Origin: Acidobacteriota bacterium
Lineage (GTDB): Bacteria > Acidobacteriota > Blastocatellia > Pyrinomonadales > Pyrinomonadaceae
Direction: 5' to 3'
Assembly: GCA_019242475.1 (NCBI GenBank)
Contig: JAFAVK010000119.1
Coordinates: 1 to 64,000, forward strand
DNA length: 64,000 bases
How positions within the stretch are numbered: position 1 is the stretch's first letter; each line of letters opens with the position of its first letter. Position numbers and translations under genes: made by a program. This document shows positions 42,023 to 50,322 of the stretch, piece by piece. The notes beneath the pieces were generated by a model. That model made no database searches. It was given only the letters and a program-made list of their open reading frames with translations, and had not been told where the DNA came from.

Positions 42023-43267
42023 ATGCGAGAGATGAAGAACGAAGAGACCTCTTACCCGAGGGAGAAGATCAGAGTCCTGCTGCTTGAGAACGTGAGCGGG
42101 ACGGCCGTGGAAGGGTTCACGCGGGGCGGCTACCCGAACGTCGAGCGGTTGACGCGCGCGCTTCCAGAGGACGAGCTGGCCGAGGCGGTGAAGGGGGTGC
42201 ACATCCTCGGCATCCGCTCGAAGACGAAGGTGACCGAGCGCGTGCTCGCTGCGGCCGACCGCCTGCTCGCCGTGGGCGCCTTCTGCATCGGCGTCAACCA
42301 GGTGAACTTGAACGCGGCGACCGACGCGGGCGTCGCCGTCTTCAACGCGCCCTACTCGAACACGCGCTCGGTGGCGGAGCTGGTCATCGGACTGTGCGTG
42401 ATGCTCATCCGCCGCATCCCCGACAAGAACGCGGCGGCGCACCGCGGCGTCTGGCTCAAGGAGGCGCAGGGGAGCTACGAGCTGCGCGGGAAGACGCTCG
42501 GCGTCGTCGGCTACGGCAACATCGGCTCGCAGGTCTCGGTGCTGGCCGAGGCGCTGGGGATGAAGGTCGTCTACTACGACGTGGTGCCGAAGCTCCCGCT
42601 CGGCAACGCGCGGCAGGCGCGCGACCTCGCGGAGCTGCTCGCGGAGTCGCACGTCGTCACGCTCCACGTCCCCGGCGGGGCGGGCACGCGCAACCTTCTG
42701 GGCGAAGAGATGCTCGCGCAGATGCGCGAGGGCGCCGTCCTCATCAACTACAGCCGCGGCGACGTGGTTGACCTCGAAGCCTTAAGGAAACAGATTGAAA
42801 AGGGAAGACTCGCGGGCGCGGCCGTGGACGTCTTCCCCGAGGAGCCGGAGAAGAGCGGCGACCCCTTCCGCACGGTCTTGCAGAATTTGCCGAACGTGAT
42901 TTTGACGCCGCACGTCGGCGGCTCGACCGAGGAGGCGCAGGAGTCAATCGGCGCGGACGTCTCTTCGAAGCTGATTCAATATCTGGAGTACGGCACCTCT
43001 TCGGGGTCGCACACCGTCCCGGCCGTGAGCCTTCCGCCGCAGGAGGGCACGCACCGCGTCCTGCACATCCACCGCAACGTGCCGGGCGTGCTCGCCGAGA
43101 TCAACTCGCGCCTCTCCGCGCGCGGCGTCAACATCCTCGGCCAGTACCTCAAGACGAACGAGCGCGTCGGCTACGTCATCCTCGACGTGGACACCTCCAT
43201 CTCGAAAGAGGCCGTGAGCATCCTGCGGGAGGCGAAAGAGACTTTGAAGACGCGGGTCGTCTACTAG
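42023..43267 (+). CDS. serA: D-3-phosphoglycerate dehydrogenase with ACT domain
   Basis: The 414-residue enzyme catalyses the first step of serine synthesis. It has the NAD-binding GYGNIGSQ (about 160-167), the catalytic Arg in NYSRGDVVD, the Glu in FPEEPEKSG and the His in LTPHVGGST. A C-terminal ACT domain (about 340-414) follows directly, as in the E. coli type II enzyme, and should mediate serine feedback. It starts 1 base after the glycosylase stop. Its stop overlaps the convergent DAC-like gene by 4 bases. Confidence 0.95.
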   Translation: MREMKNEETSYPREKIRVLLLENVSGTAVEGFTRGGYPNVERLTRALPEDELAEAVKGVHILGIRSKTKVTERVLAAADRLLAVGAFCIGVNQVNLNAATDAGVAVFNAPYSNTRSVAELVIGLCVMLIRRIPDKNAAAHRGVWLKEAQGSYELRGKTLGVVGYGNIGSQVSVLAEALGMKVVYYDVVPKLPLGNARQARDLAELLAESHVVTLHVPGGAGTRNLLGEEMLAQMREGAVLINYSRGDVVDLEALRKQIEKGRLAGAAVDVFPEEPEKSGDPFRTVLQNLPNVILTPHVGGSTEEAQESIGADVSSKLIQYLEYGTSSGSHTVPAVSLPPQEGTHRVLHIHRNVPGVLAEINSRLSARGVNILGQYLKTNERVGYVILDVDTSISKEAVSILREAKETLKTRVVY

Positions 43268-44436
43268 AGGAGTAGGGTCTCGACGCGGTGTGCGTGCACC
43301 ATGCCTTCGCAGGGCGACCAGGCGAAGACGGTGAAGCGGCCGTCCTGCGAGGCCACGAGCGCCACGGCGTCTTGCTGGTCTTGCACGAACTGCGCCGCCG
43401 AGAGGTGGCGCGTCCCGCCCAGCTCGGCCGGGTCAACGACCTCCGGCAACCCGCCCGCGACCGGCTCGGTCACGACGACGCGCTCGACCTCCGCGCCGCT
43501 CCGGCCCTGGACGATCTTCGCGCCGAAGGCCAAAAGCTCCGAGCGTGTGTTGATGACGGCCGCGCCGTCCACGGCCGTCAGGCCCGCGACCGCGTCCACC
43601 GCCCTGCGTAGGGCCTCCTGCCACTCCGGGTCTTCGCCCTCGGCCTCGCCGCGCGCCAGCAACTCCCGCAGCTCCGTGAAGGCCGGCTCGACCGCGTAGA
43701 GGGTCGGCCACAGGACTGACTCGCGCCAGGCGTCCGAGCCCGCGGGGACGACCAGCAGCGTCCCGCCGCGCCCGTGCTCGCGCATCGAGACGGCGAGCTG
43801 CACGAGCGCGTCCGTCTGGTCGGCGGGCGCCGAGACCGAGCCGAAGCCGAGCAGCGAAGTGACCATGCCGGGGCAGTCGGGCACGGAGGCGCCGCCCTCG
43901 TCCACGACCTTCACCTCGTCGCCGTGGAGCACCACGACGTTGGCGAACTTGCCCGGGTCGCGGCTCCGGCGGTACTTGACCACGAGCAGGCCGGGCTCGA
44001 CGACTTCGAGCACGAAGCAGAGGCGCGGGATGACGCGCGTCGTCCCCCAGACGCAGAGTTCTTCGCCCGCGCGCCAGACGCCGAGGTGGATGCCGGGGCG
44101 CTCGACGGCCGGGGCGAGGCGCGCGAGGGTTCTCGGGGCGAGCGGGAGGGCGCGCGCGAACCTGAGCGGCGGCGCGGCCTGTTCGGGCGGGAGGTAGGCG
44201 AGCGAAATCTTCGGCGGGTAGCCCTCCTCGCGGCGCAAGGAAGCCCAGAAGGCGGCGTCGATGACGGCCTCGACGGTGGCGGCGTCGGGCGCCGGCGCGA
44301 GCCCCTCTCGGCCGGCCGCGCGCGCCCTCTCCGCGAGGCGCGCGAAGCGCTCCTCGACCGCCTCGGACACCTTGCGCGCGGCCGGGTAGGCCGGCCCCTT
44401 ACGCTCTGGGACGCCCACGCTCATAGGTGAACTCAC
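43264..44436 (-). CDS. DisA/CdaA-type (DAC-like) nucleotidyltransferase-related protein
   Basis: The 390-residue protein has a C-terminal region with the two landmark segments of diadenylate cyclase domains: DGAAVINTRSELLAFGA (about 287-303) and GGTRHLSAAQFVQ (about 340-352). In active DAC enzymes these correspond to the DGA and GTRHR motifs; the second Arg is Leu here. An N-terminal domain (about 1-260) resembles the sensor module described as DACNV in related proteins. It may make or sense c-di-AMP or a related nucleotide. The GTG start overlaps the FKBP stop; ATG at 44424 is an alternative. It forms an operon with the upstream FKBP gene. Confidence 0.65.
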   Translation of the reverse strand: MSSPMSVGVPERKGPAYPAARKVSEAVEERFARLAERARAAGREGLAPAPDAATVEAVIDAAFWASLRREEGYPPKISLAYLPPEQAAPPLRFARALPLAPRTLARLAPAVERPGIHLGVWRAGEELCVWGTTRVIPRLCFVLEVVEPGLLVVKYRRSRDPGKFANVVVLHGDEVKVVDEGGASVPDCPGMVTSLLGFGSVSAPADQTDALVQLAVSMREHGRGGTLLVVPAGSDAWRESVLWPTLYAVEPAFTELRELLARGEAEGEDPEWQEALRRAVDAVAGLTAVDGAAVINTRSELLAFGAKIVQGRSGAEVERVVVTEPVAGGLPEVVDPAELGGTRHLSAAQFVQDQQDAVALVASQDGRFTVFAWSPCEGMVHAHRVETLLL

Positions 44437-44966
44437 TTCACGTCGAGCAGTTCCACGTCGAAGACGAGCGTGGCGTTGGGCGGGATCGTGCCGTTGCCCG
44501 TCGCGCCGTAGCCGAGCGCGGGCGGGACGATGAGCTGGCGCCTCCCGCCGACCTTCATCGTCGCCACGCCCTCGTCCCAGCCCTTGATGACGCGGCCCAT
44601 CCCCAAAGGGAACGAGTAGGGCTGGCCCTTGTCGCGCGAGCTGTCGAACTTCGTCCCGTCGGTGAGCGTGCCCGTGTAGTGGACGACCGCCGTCTGCCCG
44701 CGCTGCGGGCTCGGGCCGGTGCCGACGACGAGGTCTGTGTACTTGAGGCCCGAAGGGGTCGTCACCTCCGCGCCCCCGCGGCCGGGCAGGGAGGGCACGA
44801 AGAGGTAGGCCGCCGCGCCGGCCGCAAGCACGACGATGATGATGATCGCGACGAGGCGCGTCCGCTTCTGTTTGGTCTGGCGCGTCTGCGACCTCTGCTG
44901 CGCGGCGACGTTCGTGCCGCGCGTGTGCGTCCTTCCGGGGGTGCGCCGCTTACGACTCTGAGGCAA
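44433..44966 (-). CDS. Membrane-anchored FKBP-type peptidyl-prolyl isomerase
   Basis: The 177-residue protein has a very basic N-terminus, one transmembrane helix (about 38-58, LVAIIIIVVLAAGAAAYLF) and a C-terminal FKBP domain (about 70-177). The domain has the core motifs VHYTGTLTDGTKFDSS, VIKGWDEG and IPPNATLVFDVELL. It should act as a periplasmic folding catalyst tethered to the inner membrane. The TTG start is chosen for AGGAG 8 bases upstream. The gene is followed without a gap by the DAC-like gene. Confidence 0.9.
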   Translation of the reverse strand: MPQSRKRRTPGRTHTRGTNVAAQQRSQTRQTKQKRTRLVAIIIIVVLAAGAAAYLFVPSLPGRGGAEVTTPSGLKYTDLVVGTGPSPQRGQTAVVHYTGTLTDGTKFDSSRDKGQPYSFPLGMGRVIKGWDEGVATMKVGGRRQLIVPPALGYGATGNGTIPPNATLVFDVELLDVK

Positions 44967-45061
44967 CTGCTTGTCTCCTGTTGTCTGTGTGGTCTGAAGA
45001 GTTGCGGCGGCCGCGAGCGGGCCGCGTGCGGGGCGTAGCATAAGCGAAACGCGCCCAACCC

Positions 45062-46048
45062 TCAACCGCCGGGCGTGCCCGCCTTCGTCTCCCAGAAGGT
45101 CGGCGCGGCGGGCCGCAGCTCGCGCTCGACGGCGAGCGCGACGAAGCCCATCGTGTAGCGCGCGTTGACTTCGAGCAAAGGGTGGAGGCCGCCCGCGTGC
45201 TCCAGCGCGTCGAAGCCCGCGGGGCCGCCGTAGCCCTCGGCGCGCAGGCGCTCGCAGACGACGGTCGCCACCTCTTCAAGCAACCTCATACGGTCTGGTT
45301 CGGGCGGGCGCCCGAGCACGTAGCCGACGCCCGTGCCCGCGCCGTTCGTCCGCAGGTCGCTCACGCCGAGCAGGCGGTGTGAGCCTTCCTTTGAAACTTC
45401 GACGACCACGCCGTACTCCCTTTTCACTTCGAGCCAAGGCTGGAAGATGAGCGGCTCGCCGCGCGCGAGACGTTTGAAGGCCCAGGCACCCTGCGCCCCC
45501 TCGACGCGCGGCCCGCGCCCCAACACGCGCTCGCGCGCCGCGAAGCCGTAAGGACTTTTAATCACCCACTTGTCATCCGCGCCGGGGCAGGCGCGCGCCG
45601 CGGCTTCGTTCAACTCTTCGGGCGCGTGTGCGACACAAGCGCCGGGCAGCGCCCAGCCCATCTCGACTTCGAGCGCGTGGCTCCACAGCTTCGAGTTCAC
45701 GCGCGCGACCGCCTCGAAGTCCGGCGGACGCACCTCGGCTCCCGCGCGCAAGCCCTCCTCCGCGGCCGAACGCGTCCAGCCCCAAGGCGTGAAGAGACGT
45801 TCGGCTTGAGGCGTGCGACCCGCGGCGGCCGCGCGCGGCGAGACGAGCTGGACTTCACGCCGGCGGGCTTCGTCGGCGAGCGCGTCCGCCCACGGCACTT
45901 CGTAGAGCAGCGCGTCGCCGGGGCGCGCGAGCCGCAGGAGGTGCGGGGCGAGCTGGCGGTTGAGCGCGTCGAAGGCTTGCGTGCGGCGGTAGGGGCGCGC
46001 GGGCGCGCGGGCGTCGTGCGCCAGCTCGACCTCGAAGTCCGCGTTCAT
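45062..46048 (-). CDS. ATP-grasp family protein of unknown substrate
   Basis: The 328-residue protein has an ATP-grasp core: WVIKSPYGFAARERVLG as the nucleotide-binding lysine and flexible loop (about 190-207), QPWLEVKREYGVVVEV as the hinge strand and LLEVNARYTMGF as the Mg-binding end. Residues 1-150 form a separate N-terminal domain. ATP-grasp enzymes join a carboxylate to an amine or thiol; the substrate is unknown. The ATG ending at 46048 is chosen because the upstream extension overlaps truA on the other strand. It is divergent from truA (48 bases between starts). Confidence 0.72.
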   Translation of the reverse strand: MNADFEVELAHDARAPARPYRRTQAFDALNRQLAPHLLRLARPGDALLYEVPWADALADEARRREVQLVSPRAAAAGRTPQAERLFTPWGWTRSAAEEGLRAGAEVRPPDFEAVARVNSKLWSHALEVEMGWALPGACVAHAPEELNEAAARACPGADDKWVIKSPYGFAARERVLGRGPRVEGAQGAWAFKRLARGEPLIFQPWLEVKREYGVVVEVSKEGSHRLLGVSDLRTNGAGTGVGYVLGRPPEPDRMRLLEEVATVVCERLRAEGYGGPAGFDALEHAGGLHPLLEVNARYTMGFVALAVERELRPAAPTFWETKAGTPGG

Positions 46049-46083
46049 GTGCCACAGTCTCTCTTTCACGCCGGTTGGTTTAG

Positions 46084-46089
46084 TATACA
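46084..46089 (+). promoter_or_regulatory. Possible -10 box for leaderless truA transcription
   Basis: TATACA ends 7 bases before the truA ATG at 46097, so transcription would begin at or next to the start codon. No Shine-Dalgarno precedes the ATG, and no good -35 was found. Confidence 0.35.
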
Positions 46090-46096
46090 AGGCGAG

Positions 46097-46888
46097 ATGC
46101 GTGTGTGGAGGCTGGAGCTTGAGTACGAAGGGACGCGCTACGCGGGCTGGCAGGCGCAGCCGCACGCGCGCACCGTGCAGGGCGAGTTGACGAAGGCCGC
46201 CGAGCAGTTCTTGAACGCGCGCGTCGAGGTCGGCGGCTCGGGCCGGACGGACGCGGGCGTCCACGCGCTCCGGCAGGTCGCGCACCTTAAATCAAAACCG
46301 GCGGGCCCCGCGCCGCAGCCGGCGCAGTTGAAGACCGGCCTCAACAAGCTTTTGCCGCACGACGTGAACGTCCTGCGCGTCGCGCAAGCGCGCCCGAACT
46401 TCCACGCGCGGCACGACGCGCGGGCGCGCTACTACGTCTACCAGGTGGCGACGCGGCGGACGGCCTTCGGCAAGCCCTTCGTCTGGTGGGTGCGGGACAG
46501 GCTGGACGTGAAGTCGATGCAGGCCGCGTGCGCCCTGCTCGAAGGGCGACACGACTTCAGCTCGTTCTGCGAGAGCCCCGGCGAGCAGCGCTCGACGCTC
46601 ATCGAGGTGGAGCGTGCGGAACTCGCGGTTGAGGGCGGGCTCGTCCTCTTCCGCGTCGGCGCGAGCCACTTCCTCTGGAAGATGGTGCGGAGAGTCTTGG
46701 GCGCGCTCGTCGAGGTCGGGCGCGGGAACCTCTCGGCGGAAGAGTTCGGCGGGCTGTTGGAGAGATATTCCAACGCGCCGGCCGCGTGGACGGCGCCGCC
46801 GTCGGGGCTCTTCCTCGAACGCGTCCTCTACGAGGGCGACCCGGCGCCCGGGCCGCTCCGTCCCGCCTTCCCTTTGACGGCCGACTGA
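46097..46888 (+). CDS. truA: tRNA pseudouridine(38-40) synthase TruA
   Basis: The 263-residue enzyme modifies uridines 38-40 in the anticodon arm of tRNAs. The catalytic Asp52 lies in SGRTDAGVHA. Other hallmarks are YEGTRYAGWQ near the start, FHARHDARARYY and FLWKMVRRVLG. A much longer frame runs upstream, but the family length and N-terminal motif fix the ATG at 46097. Confidence 0.95.
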   Translation: MRVWRLELEYEGTRYAGWQAQPHARTVQGELTKAAEQFLNARVEVGGSGRTDAGVHALRQVAHLKSKPAGPAPQPAQLKTGLNKLLPHDVNVLRVAQARPNFHARHDARARYYVYQVATRRTAFGKPFVWWVRDRLDVKSMQAACALLEGRHDFSSFCESPGEQRSTLIEVERAELAVEGGLVLFRVGASHFLWKMVRRVLGALVEVGRGNLSAEEFGGLLERYSNAPAAWTAPPSGLFLERVLYEGDPAPGPLRPAFPLTAD

Positions 46889-46898
46889 AGCGCGCGCC

Positions 46899-47117
46899 CT
46901 ACTTCTGCCGCTTGAAGTAGAGGCAGGTGGTGCTCCCGTCCTGCGTCGCGGCCGAAAGCTCCCAGCCCTCTTCCCCGAGCTTGTTGAGGTCGAGGAGGTG
47001 TGCGCAGGTCGTCTTGTACTCCCAGCGCGGGCGCGCCTCCTGCGCCTGGCGCGCGAACCCGACCACACAGAGGAGCGAGACGACGAGCATCGCGGCGAGC
47101 ATGATTCTGTTTCTCAT
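46899..47117 (-). CDS. Small exported DUF4177-like protein
   Basis: The 72-residue protein has an N-terminal hydrophobic signal (MLAAMLVVSLLCVVGFA) followed by a short domain WEYKTTCAHLL, LNKLGEEGWELSAAT and TTCLYFKRQK. The W-EYK, LN-LG-EGWEL and terminal YFKR pattern is that of DUF4177-type mini-domains, whose function is not known. It is convergent with truA (10 bases between stops). An earlier in-frame ATG (47129) is possible. Confidence 0.72.
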   Translation of the reverse strand: MRNRIMLAAMLVVSLLCVVGFARQAQEARPRWEYKTTCAHLLDLNKLGEEGWELSAATQDGSTTCLYFKRQK

Positions 47118-47170
47118 GCGCCGGAGCATAAGAGAACGACGCGCGCCGCGTAAAGAGGCCGGGCGCGCAG

Positions 47171-47199
47171 TTGAATCCTCGCCCGGCGGCGGATAAGAT
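47171..47199 (+). promoter_or_regulatory. Promoter of the methyltransferase gene
   Basis: TTGAAT (47171-47176) and TAAGAT (47194-47199) are spaced by 17 bases, 45 bases before the ATG at 47244. Confidence 0.45.
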
Positions 47200-47243
47200 G
47201 CCGCGCCGTTCAAAGTTTCAGACAGCAGGAGGCCAGACCCCGG

Positions 47244-48260
47244 ATGTCAGCACAGACCGCGCAACCTTCCCCCGAATACTTCTTCGCTTCCGCCAACGCG
47301 TACCAGCGCACGGCCGCGCTCAAGGCCGCCGTCGAGCTGGAACTCTTTACCGCCGTCGCCGAAGGCAAGCGCGACGCGCCGTCGATTGCCGCGCGCTGCG
47401 GCGCCTCGGAGCGCGGCGCGCGCATCCTCGCAGACTTCCTCGTCGTCAACGGCTTCCTGACGAAGGACGAGGGCGGCTACGGGCTGACGCAGGACTCGGC
47501 CGTCTTCCTCGACAAGCGCTCGCCGGCCTACATGGGCGGCGCGCTGGAGTTCCTGCTCGCGCCGACGCTGCTCAAGGGCTTCGATGATTTGGCGGGCGCG
47601 GTGCGCAAGGGCGGCACGGTCATCCCCGAGGGCGGGACGGTCGCCGCCGAGAACCCGCTCTGGGTGAAGTTCGCGCGCGCGATGGTGCCGATGGCCGCGC
47701 CGGTCGCGGGCCAACTCCCTGCGCTCGTCGGCGCGCCGGCGGAGGGCAAGTTCAAGGTGCTCGACATCGCCGCCGGCCACGGCCTCTACGGACTCGCCTT
47801 CGCGCGCCACAACCCGGAGGCCGAGGTCGTCGCGCTCGACTGGCCGGCCGTGCTCGAAGTGGCGAAGGAGAACGCGCAAAGGGACGGCGCCGCCGAACGC
47901 TACTCGACCATCGAGGGCGACGCCTTCGGCGCGGAGTTCGGCGAGGGCTACGACGTGGTGCTTCTGACGAACTTCCTCCACCACTTCGACCCGCCGACCT
48001 GCGAGACGCTGCTGCGCAAAGTCCGCGCGGCTTTGAAAGACGGCGGCGCGGCGCTCACGCTCGAATTCGTCCCGAACGAAGACCGCGTCACGCCGCCGCT
48101 CTCCGCCGCCTTCTCGCTGACGATGCTCGCCGGCACGCCCGCCGGCGACGCCTACACCTACCCCGAGCTTGAGCGCATGTTCGCCGACGCCGGCTTCTCA
48201 GGCAGCGAGGCCCAACAGCTCCACGCCTCGCCGCAGCATGCAATCGTGTCGCGGAAATAG
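47244..48260 (+). CDS. Acetylserotonin-type (COMT-like) O-methyltransferase
   Basis: The 338-residue protein has an N-terminal winged-helix dimerisation domain (about 15-95: YQRTAALKAAVELELFTA) and a C-terminal SAM-binding Rossmann domain with VLDIAAGHGLYGLAFA as motif I and NFLHHFDPPTC near the active site. This layout is typical of plant-like small-molecule O-methyltransferases and bacterial polyketide or quinone methyltransferases. The substrate is unknown and no biosynthetic cluster surrounds it. AGGAGG lies 11 bases upstream of the start. Confidence 0.88.
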   Translation: MSAQTAQPSPEYFFASANAYQRTAALKAAVELELFTAVAEGKRDAPSIAARCGASERGARILADFLVVNGFLTKDEGGYGLTQDSAVFLDKRSPAYMGGALEFLLAPTLLKGFDDLAGAVRKGGTVIPEGGTVAAENPLWVKFARAMVPMAAPVAGQLPALVGAPAEGKFKVLDIAAGHGLYGLAFARHNPEAEVVALDWPAVLEVAKENAQRDGAAERYSTIEGDAFGAEFGEGYDVVLLTNFLHHFDPPTCETLLRKVRAALKDGGAALTLEFVPNEDRVTPPLSAAFSLTMLAGTPAGDAYTYPELERMFADAGFSGSEAQQLHASPQHAIVSRK

Positions 48261-48307
48261 AGTCAGCACCACCCGGGTTGAGCCGTTTCGTCCGCCGATT
48301 GCGCGTT

Positions 48308-48339
48308 AGTGTTCGGGCACAAATTCTTGCCCGAACACT
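48308..48339 (+). terminator. 12-bp hairpin between the methyltransferase and the next gene
   Basis: A perfect 12-bp stem (48308-48319 with 48328-48339) has an 8-base loop and a short TT tail. It lies 48 bases after the methyltransferase stop and 20 bases before the next ATG, so it may terminate or shape the leader of the following mRNA. Confidence 0.55.
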
Positions 48340-48358
48340 TTCAAGGACGGAGAAACGG

Positions 48359-49219
48359 ATGAGGTTCTTAACGCTCGCACTGCTCTCTTTACTGCTCCTG
48401 ACTTCCGCCGGGTCGGCGGCGGCGCAATCGCCGGTGCTCGCCGCGGGCGAGCCGCCGCTGACGAAGGCGACCGTGGACGACGTGGCCGAGTTCTTCGGCT
48501 GGCTCTTCGAGACGCGCTTCACGCCCGGGCAGCGGCGCGAGCTGGAGCGCGTCCTCGTGGCGACCTGGCGCGCCGGCGACCGGAAGGAGATCGAGGCCGC
48601 CGGGCAGTTCCGCGAGCTGAACGCGAAGCTGAAGACGGTCTCGGGGGAGAAGAGCGCGGAGCTGCGCGCGGCCGTGCTGCCCGACGTGCTAAAGCACGCG
48701 CGGGCGGAGGCGAGCGACTTCTCGCGCCTGCTCCTGAGCGTCTACGACTCGCGCGCGGGTGGCGGGGCCGCGGCGCGGGACGAGGCGGCCCCGACGGGGG
48801 GCGACGCCGCATCGCTCCTCGGGTCGTGGCGGTCGTCGGAGATAGGGATGACCAGCTACCAGAACACCATCACCGGCGCGTCGCGGCCGGGGCACGGGCT
48901 GACGGTGCAGTACAAGTTCCTGCCGGGCGGGCGCTTCGAGTATAACGGCTACATGGAGACGACCATGTACAACTGCACGACGACGCTCTTCAACCCCGTC
49001 GCCGGCACGTACAGCGTTGAAGGTAGTCGGCTGACCATCGTGCCGCAGACGAGCAAGTGGCAGCAGACGAACAACTGCGCGTCGAGCGTGAACAAGGAGC
49101 AGCCGGGCAAGCTCGACCCGGAGACCTACGCCTTCCGCTTCTCGAACGAGCAGGGTGGGCGGCGCCTGTGCCTGGCATCTTCGAAGGGCAACGAGGTCTG
49201 CTACCGCGCCGAACAGTAG
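48359..49219 (+). CDS. Secreted protein of unknown function
   Basis: The 286-residue protein has a signal peptide ending AAAQ. The first half (about 30-150) is helical with FGWLFETRFTPGQRREL. The second half (about 165-286) is a beta-rich domain: SLLGSWRSSEIG, GGRFEYNGYMETTMYNC and GTYSVEGSRLTIVPQ. This opening (W-S plus G-x-F-x-x-G) resembles lipocalin-like or DUF-type small barrels. Cysteines at YNC, NNC, LCL and VCY could form disulfides. GGAGAAACGG precedes the ATG. I do not recognise a named family. Confidence 0.6.
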   Translation: MRFLTLALLSLLLLTSAGSAAAQSPVLAAGEPPLTKATVDDVAEFFGWLFETRFTPGQRRELERVLVATWRAGDRKEIEAAGQFRELNAKLKTVSGEKSAELRAAVLPDVLKHARAEASDFSRLLLSVYDSRAGGGAAARDEAAPTGGDAASLLGSWRSSEIGMTSYQNTITGASRPGHGLTVQYKFLPGGRFEYNGYMETTMYNCTTTLFNPVAGTYSVEGSRLTIVPQTSKWQQTNNCASSVNKEQPGKLDPETYAFRFSNEQGGRRLCLASSKGNEVCYRAEQ

Positions 49220-49230
49220 AGGCGAAGAAC

Positions 49231-50166
49231 GTGAGACACCGAGAAACATCTGAAGACACTCCGCGTGCGGCGGCGCTGAAGGGCGTGCGCCGCATGCTCT
49301 TTTTCGCGGCGATTTTCTGCTGCTTACAGTCTGTTGCTCACGCGCAGGAGCCTTTGGCGAAGACGGTCAAGACGTTCAAGCTCGGCGAGACGGAGGTGAA
49401 GGTCAACGTCTACGAGCGCGCGGGGGCGGCCGTCACGCTCTTCGCGCCGCACCACAACGAGCAGGGCGCGCTCAAGGCCGCGCGGGAGGCGGTCGCCGCG
49501 CACGGCGGGCGCTTCGTCGAGGTCGAGTCGTTCGACGAGACGGGCGCGCCCACGCGGCGCCTGCGCTTCCGCGTCGCCGGGAAGAACTACAGCGTTGACC
49601 CGAACCGCATCTACACGCCGAACGGCCGCAAGTGTCTCAGCCTCCCCGCGGACGCCGAGGACGCCGTCAAGGCTTTCGCCGAAGAGCTGCTCGCGCTGCT
49701 CTTCGCGCCCGGCGGCGCCTCCCTGCGCGCGGGCGAGACGCTCTTCGTCGCCGTCCACAACAACGGCGACGTGGAGAAGAGCCCGGCCGCCGAGCGCGAC
49801 TCTGACCTGTCCGCGGTCGCCTTCGTCAAACCCCTGCGCTCGCGCACGGCCTTCCGTGGCGCCTTCGAGGGGTCGGCCGCGGGCGTCTACCTCTCGAACA
49901 CCGAGGACGACGAGGACAACTTCATGATCGTCACCGAGCCCCGCCTGCTCGGCCCCTTCGCCGCGCGCGGCTTCAACGTCATCGTGCAGAAGCCCGCCGC
50001 GCAACTGCGCGTCCCCGGCTGCTCCGTGGACGACGGCTCGCTCTCCGTCCACGCCGCCTACAACAACATCCCCTACCTCAACCTCGAAGCGGACATCACC
50101 AGCGGCGCCGCGCGCCAGCGGCAGATGCTCGAAGCCGTCTACGACTTCATCAAGACGAAACAGTAA
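49231..50166 (+). CDS. Secreted M14-like zinc peptidase-related protein
   Basis: The 311-residue protein has a hydrophobic export signal ending AHAQ. Motifs resembling the carboxypeptidase (M14) zinc site are visible: PHHNEQG (an HxxE pair, about residues 70-76), a distal His in FVAVHNNGD, and DPNRIYT, which resembles the substrate-binding Asn-Arg. The terminal Glu/Asp-rich region includes LNLEADI. It is probably a periplasmic metallopeptidase or amidase-like enzyme; the call is by pattern only. The GTG at 49231 has GAGG upstream; ATG 49294, directly before the hydrophobic core, is an alternative start. A strong hairpin follows. Confidence 0.55.
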   Translation: MRHRETSEDTPRAAALKGVRRMLFFAAIFCCLQSVAHAQEPLAKTVKTFKLGETEVKVNVYERAGAAVTLFAPHHNEQGALKAAREAVAAHGGRFVEVESFDETGAPTRRLRFRVAGKNYSVDPNRIYTPNGRKCLSLPADAEDAVKAFAEELLALLFAPGGASLRAGETLFVAVHNNGDVEKSPAAERDSDLSAVAFVKPLRSRTAFRGAFEGSAAGVYLSNTEDDEDNFMIVTEPRLLGPFAARGFNVIVQKPAAQLRVPGCSVDDGSLSVHAAYNNIPYLNLEADITSGAARQRQMLEAVYDFIKTKQ

Positions 50167-50191
50167 GGGCCGGTTCATCTCCCTTTTCAGA

Positions 50192-50228
50192 AGCAGGCGC
50201 GGGCGAGTGCATCTTGCCCGCGCCTGCT
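50192..50228 (+). terminator. 13-bp GC hairpin terminator
   Basis: A perfect 13-bp stem (50192-50204 with 50216-50228) has an 11-base loop that can extend the stem partly by G-T pairs and is followed by CCGTTCT. It lies 26 bases after the M14-like gene. Confidence 0.7.
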
Positions 50229-50322
50229 CCGTTCTGCCCTCGTGTGATCCGTTTGCCGCGCCGCGCACGCGTTACGGGTGAGGCAGTCGGGAAGTCACTC
50301 CCGGCGGAGAGGTTGAAAGGCC

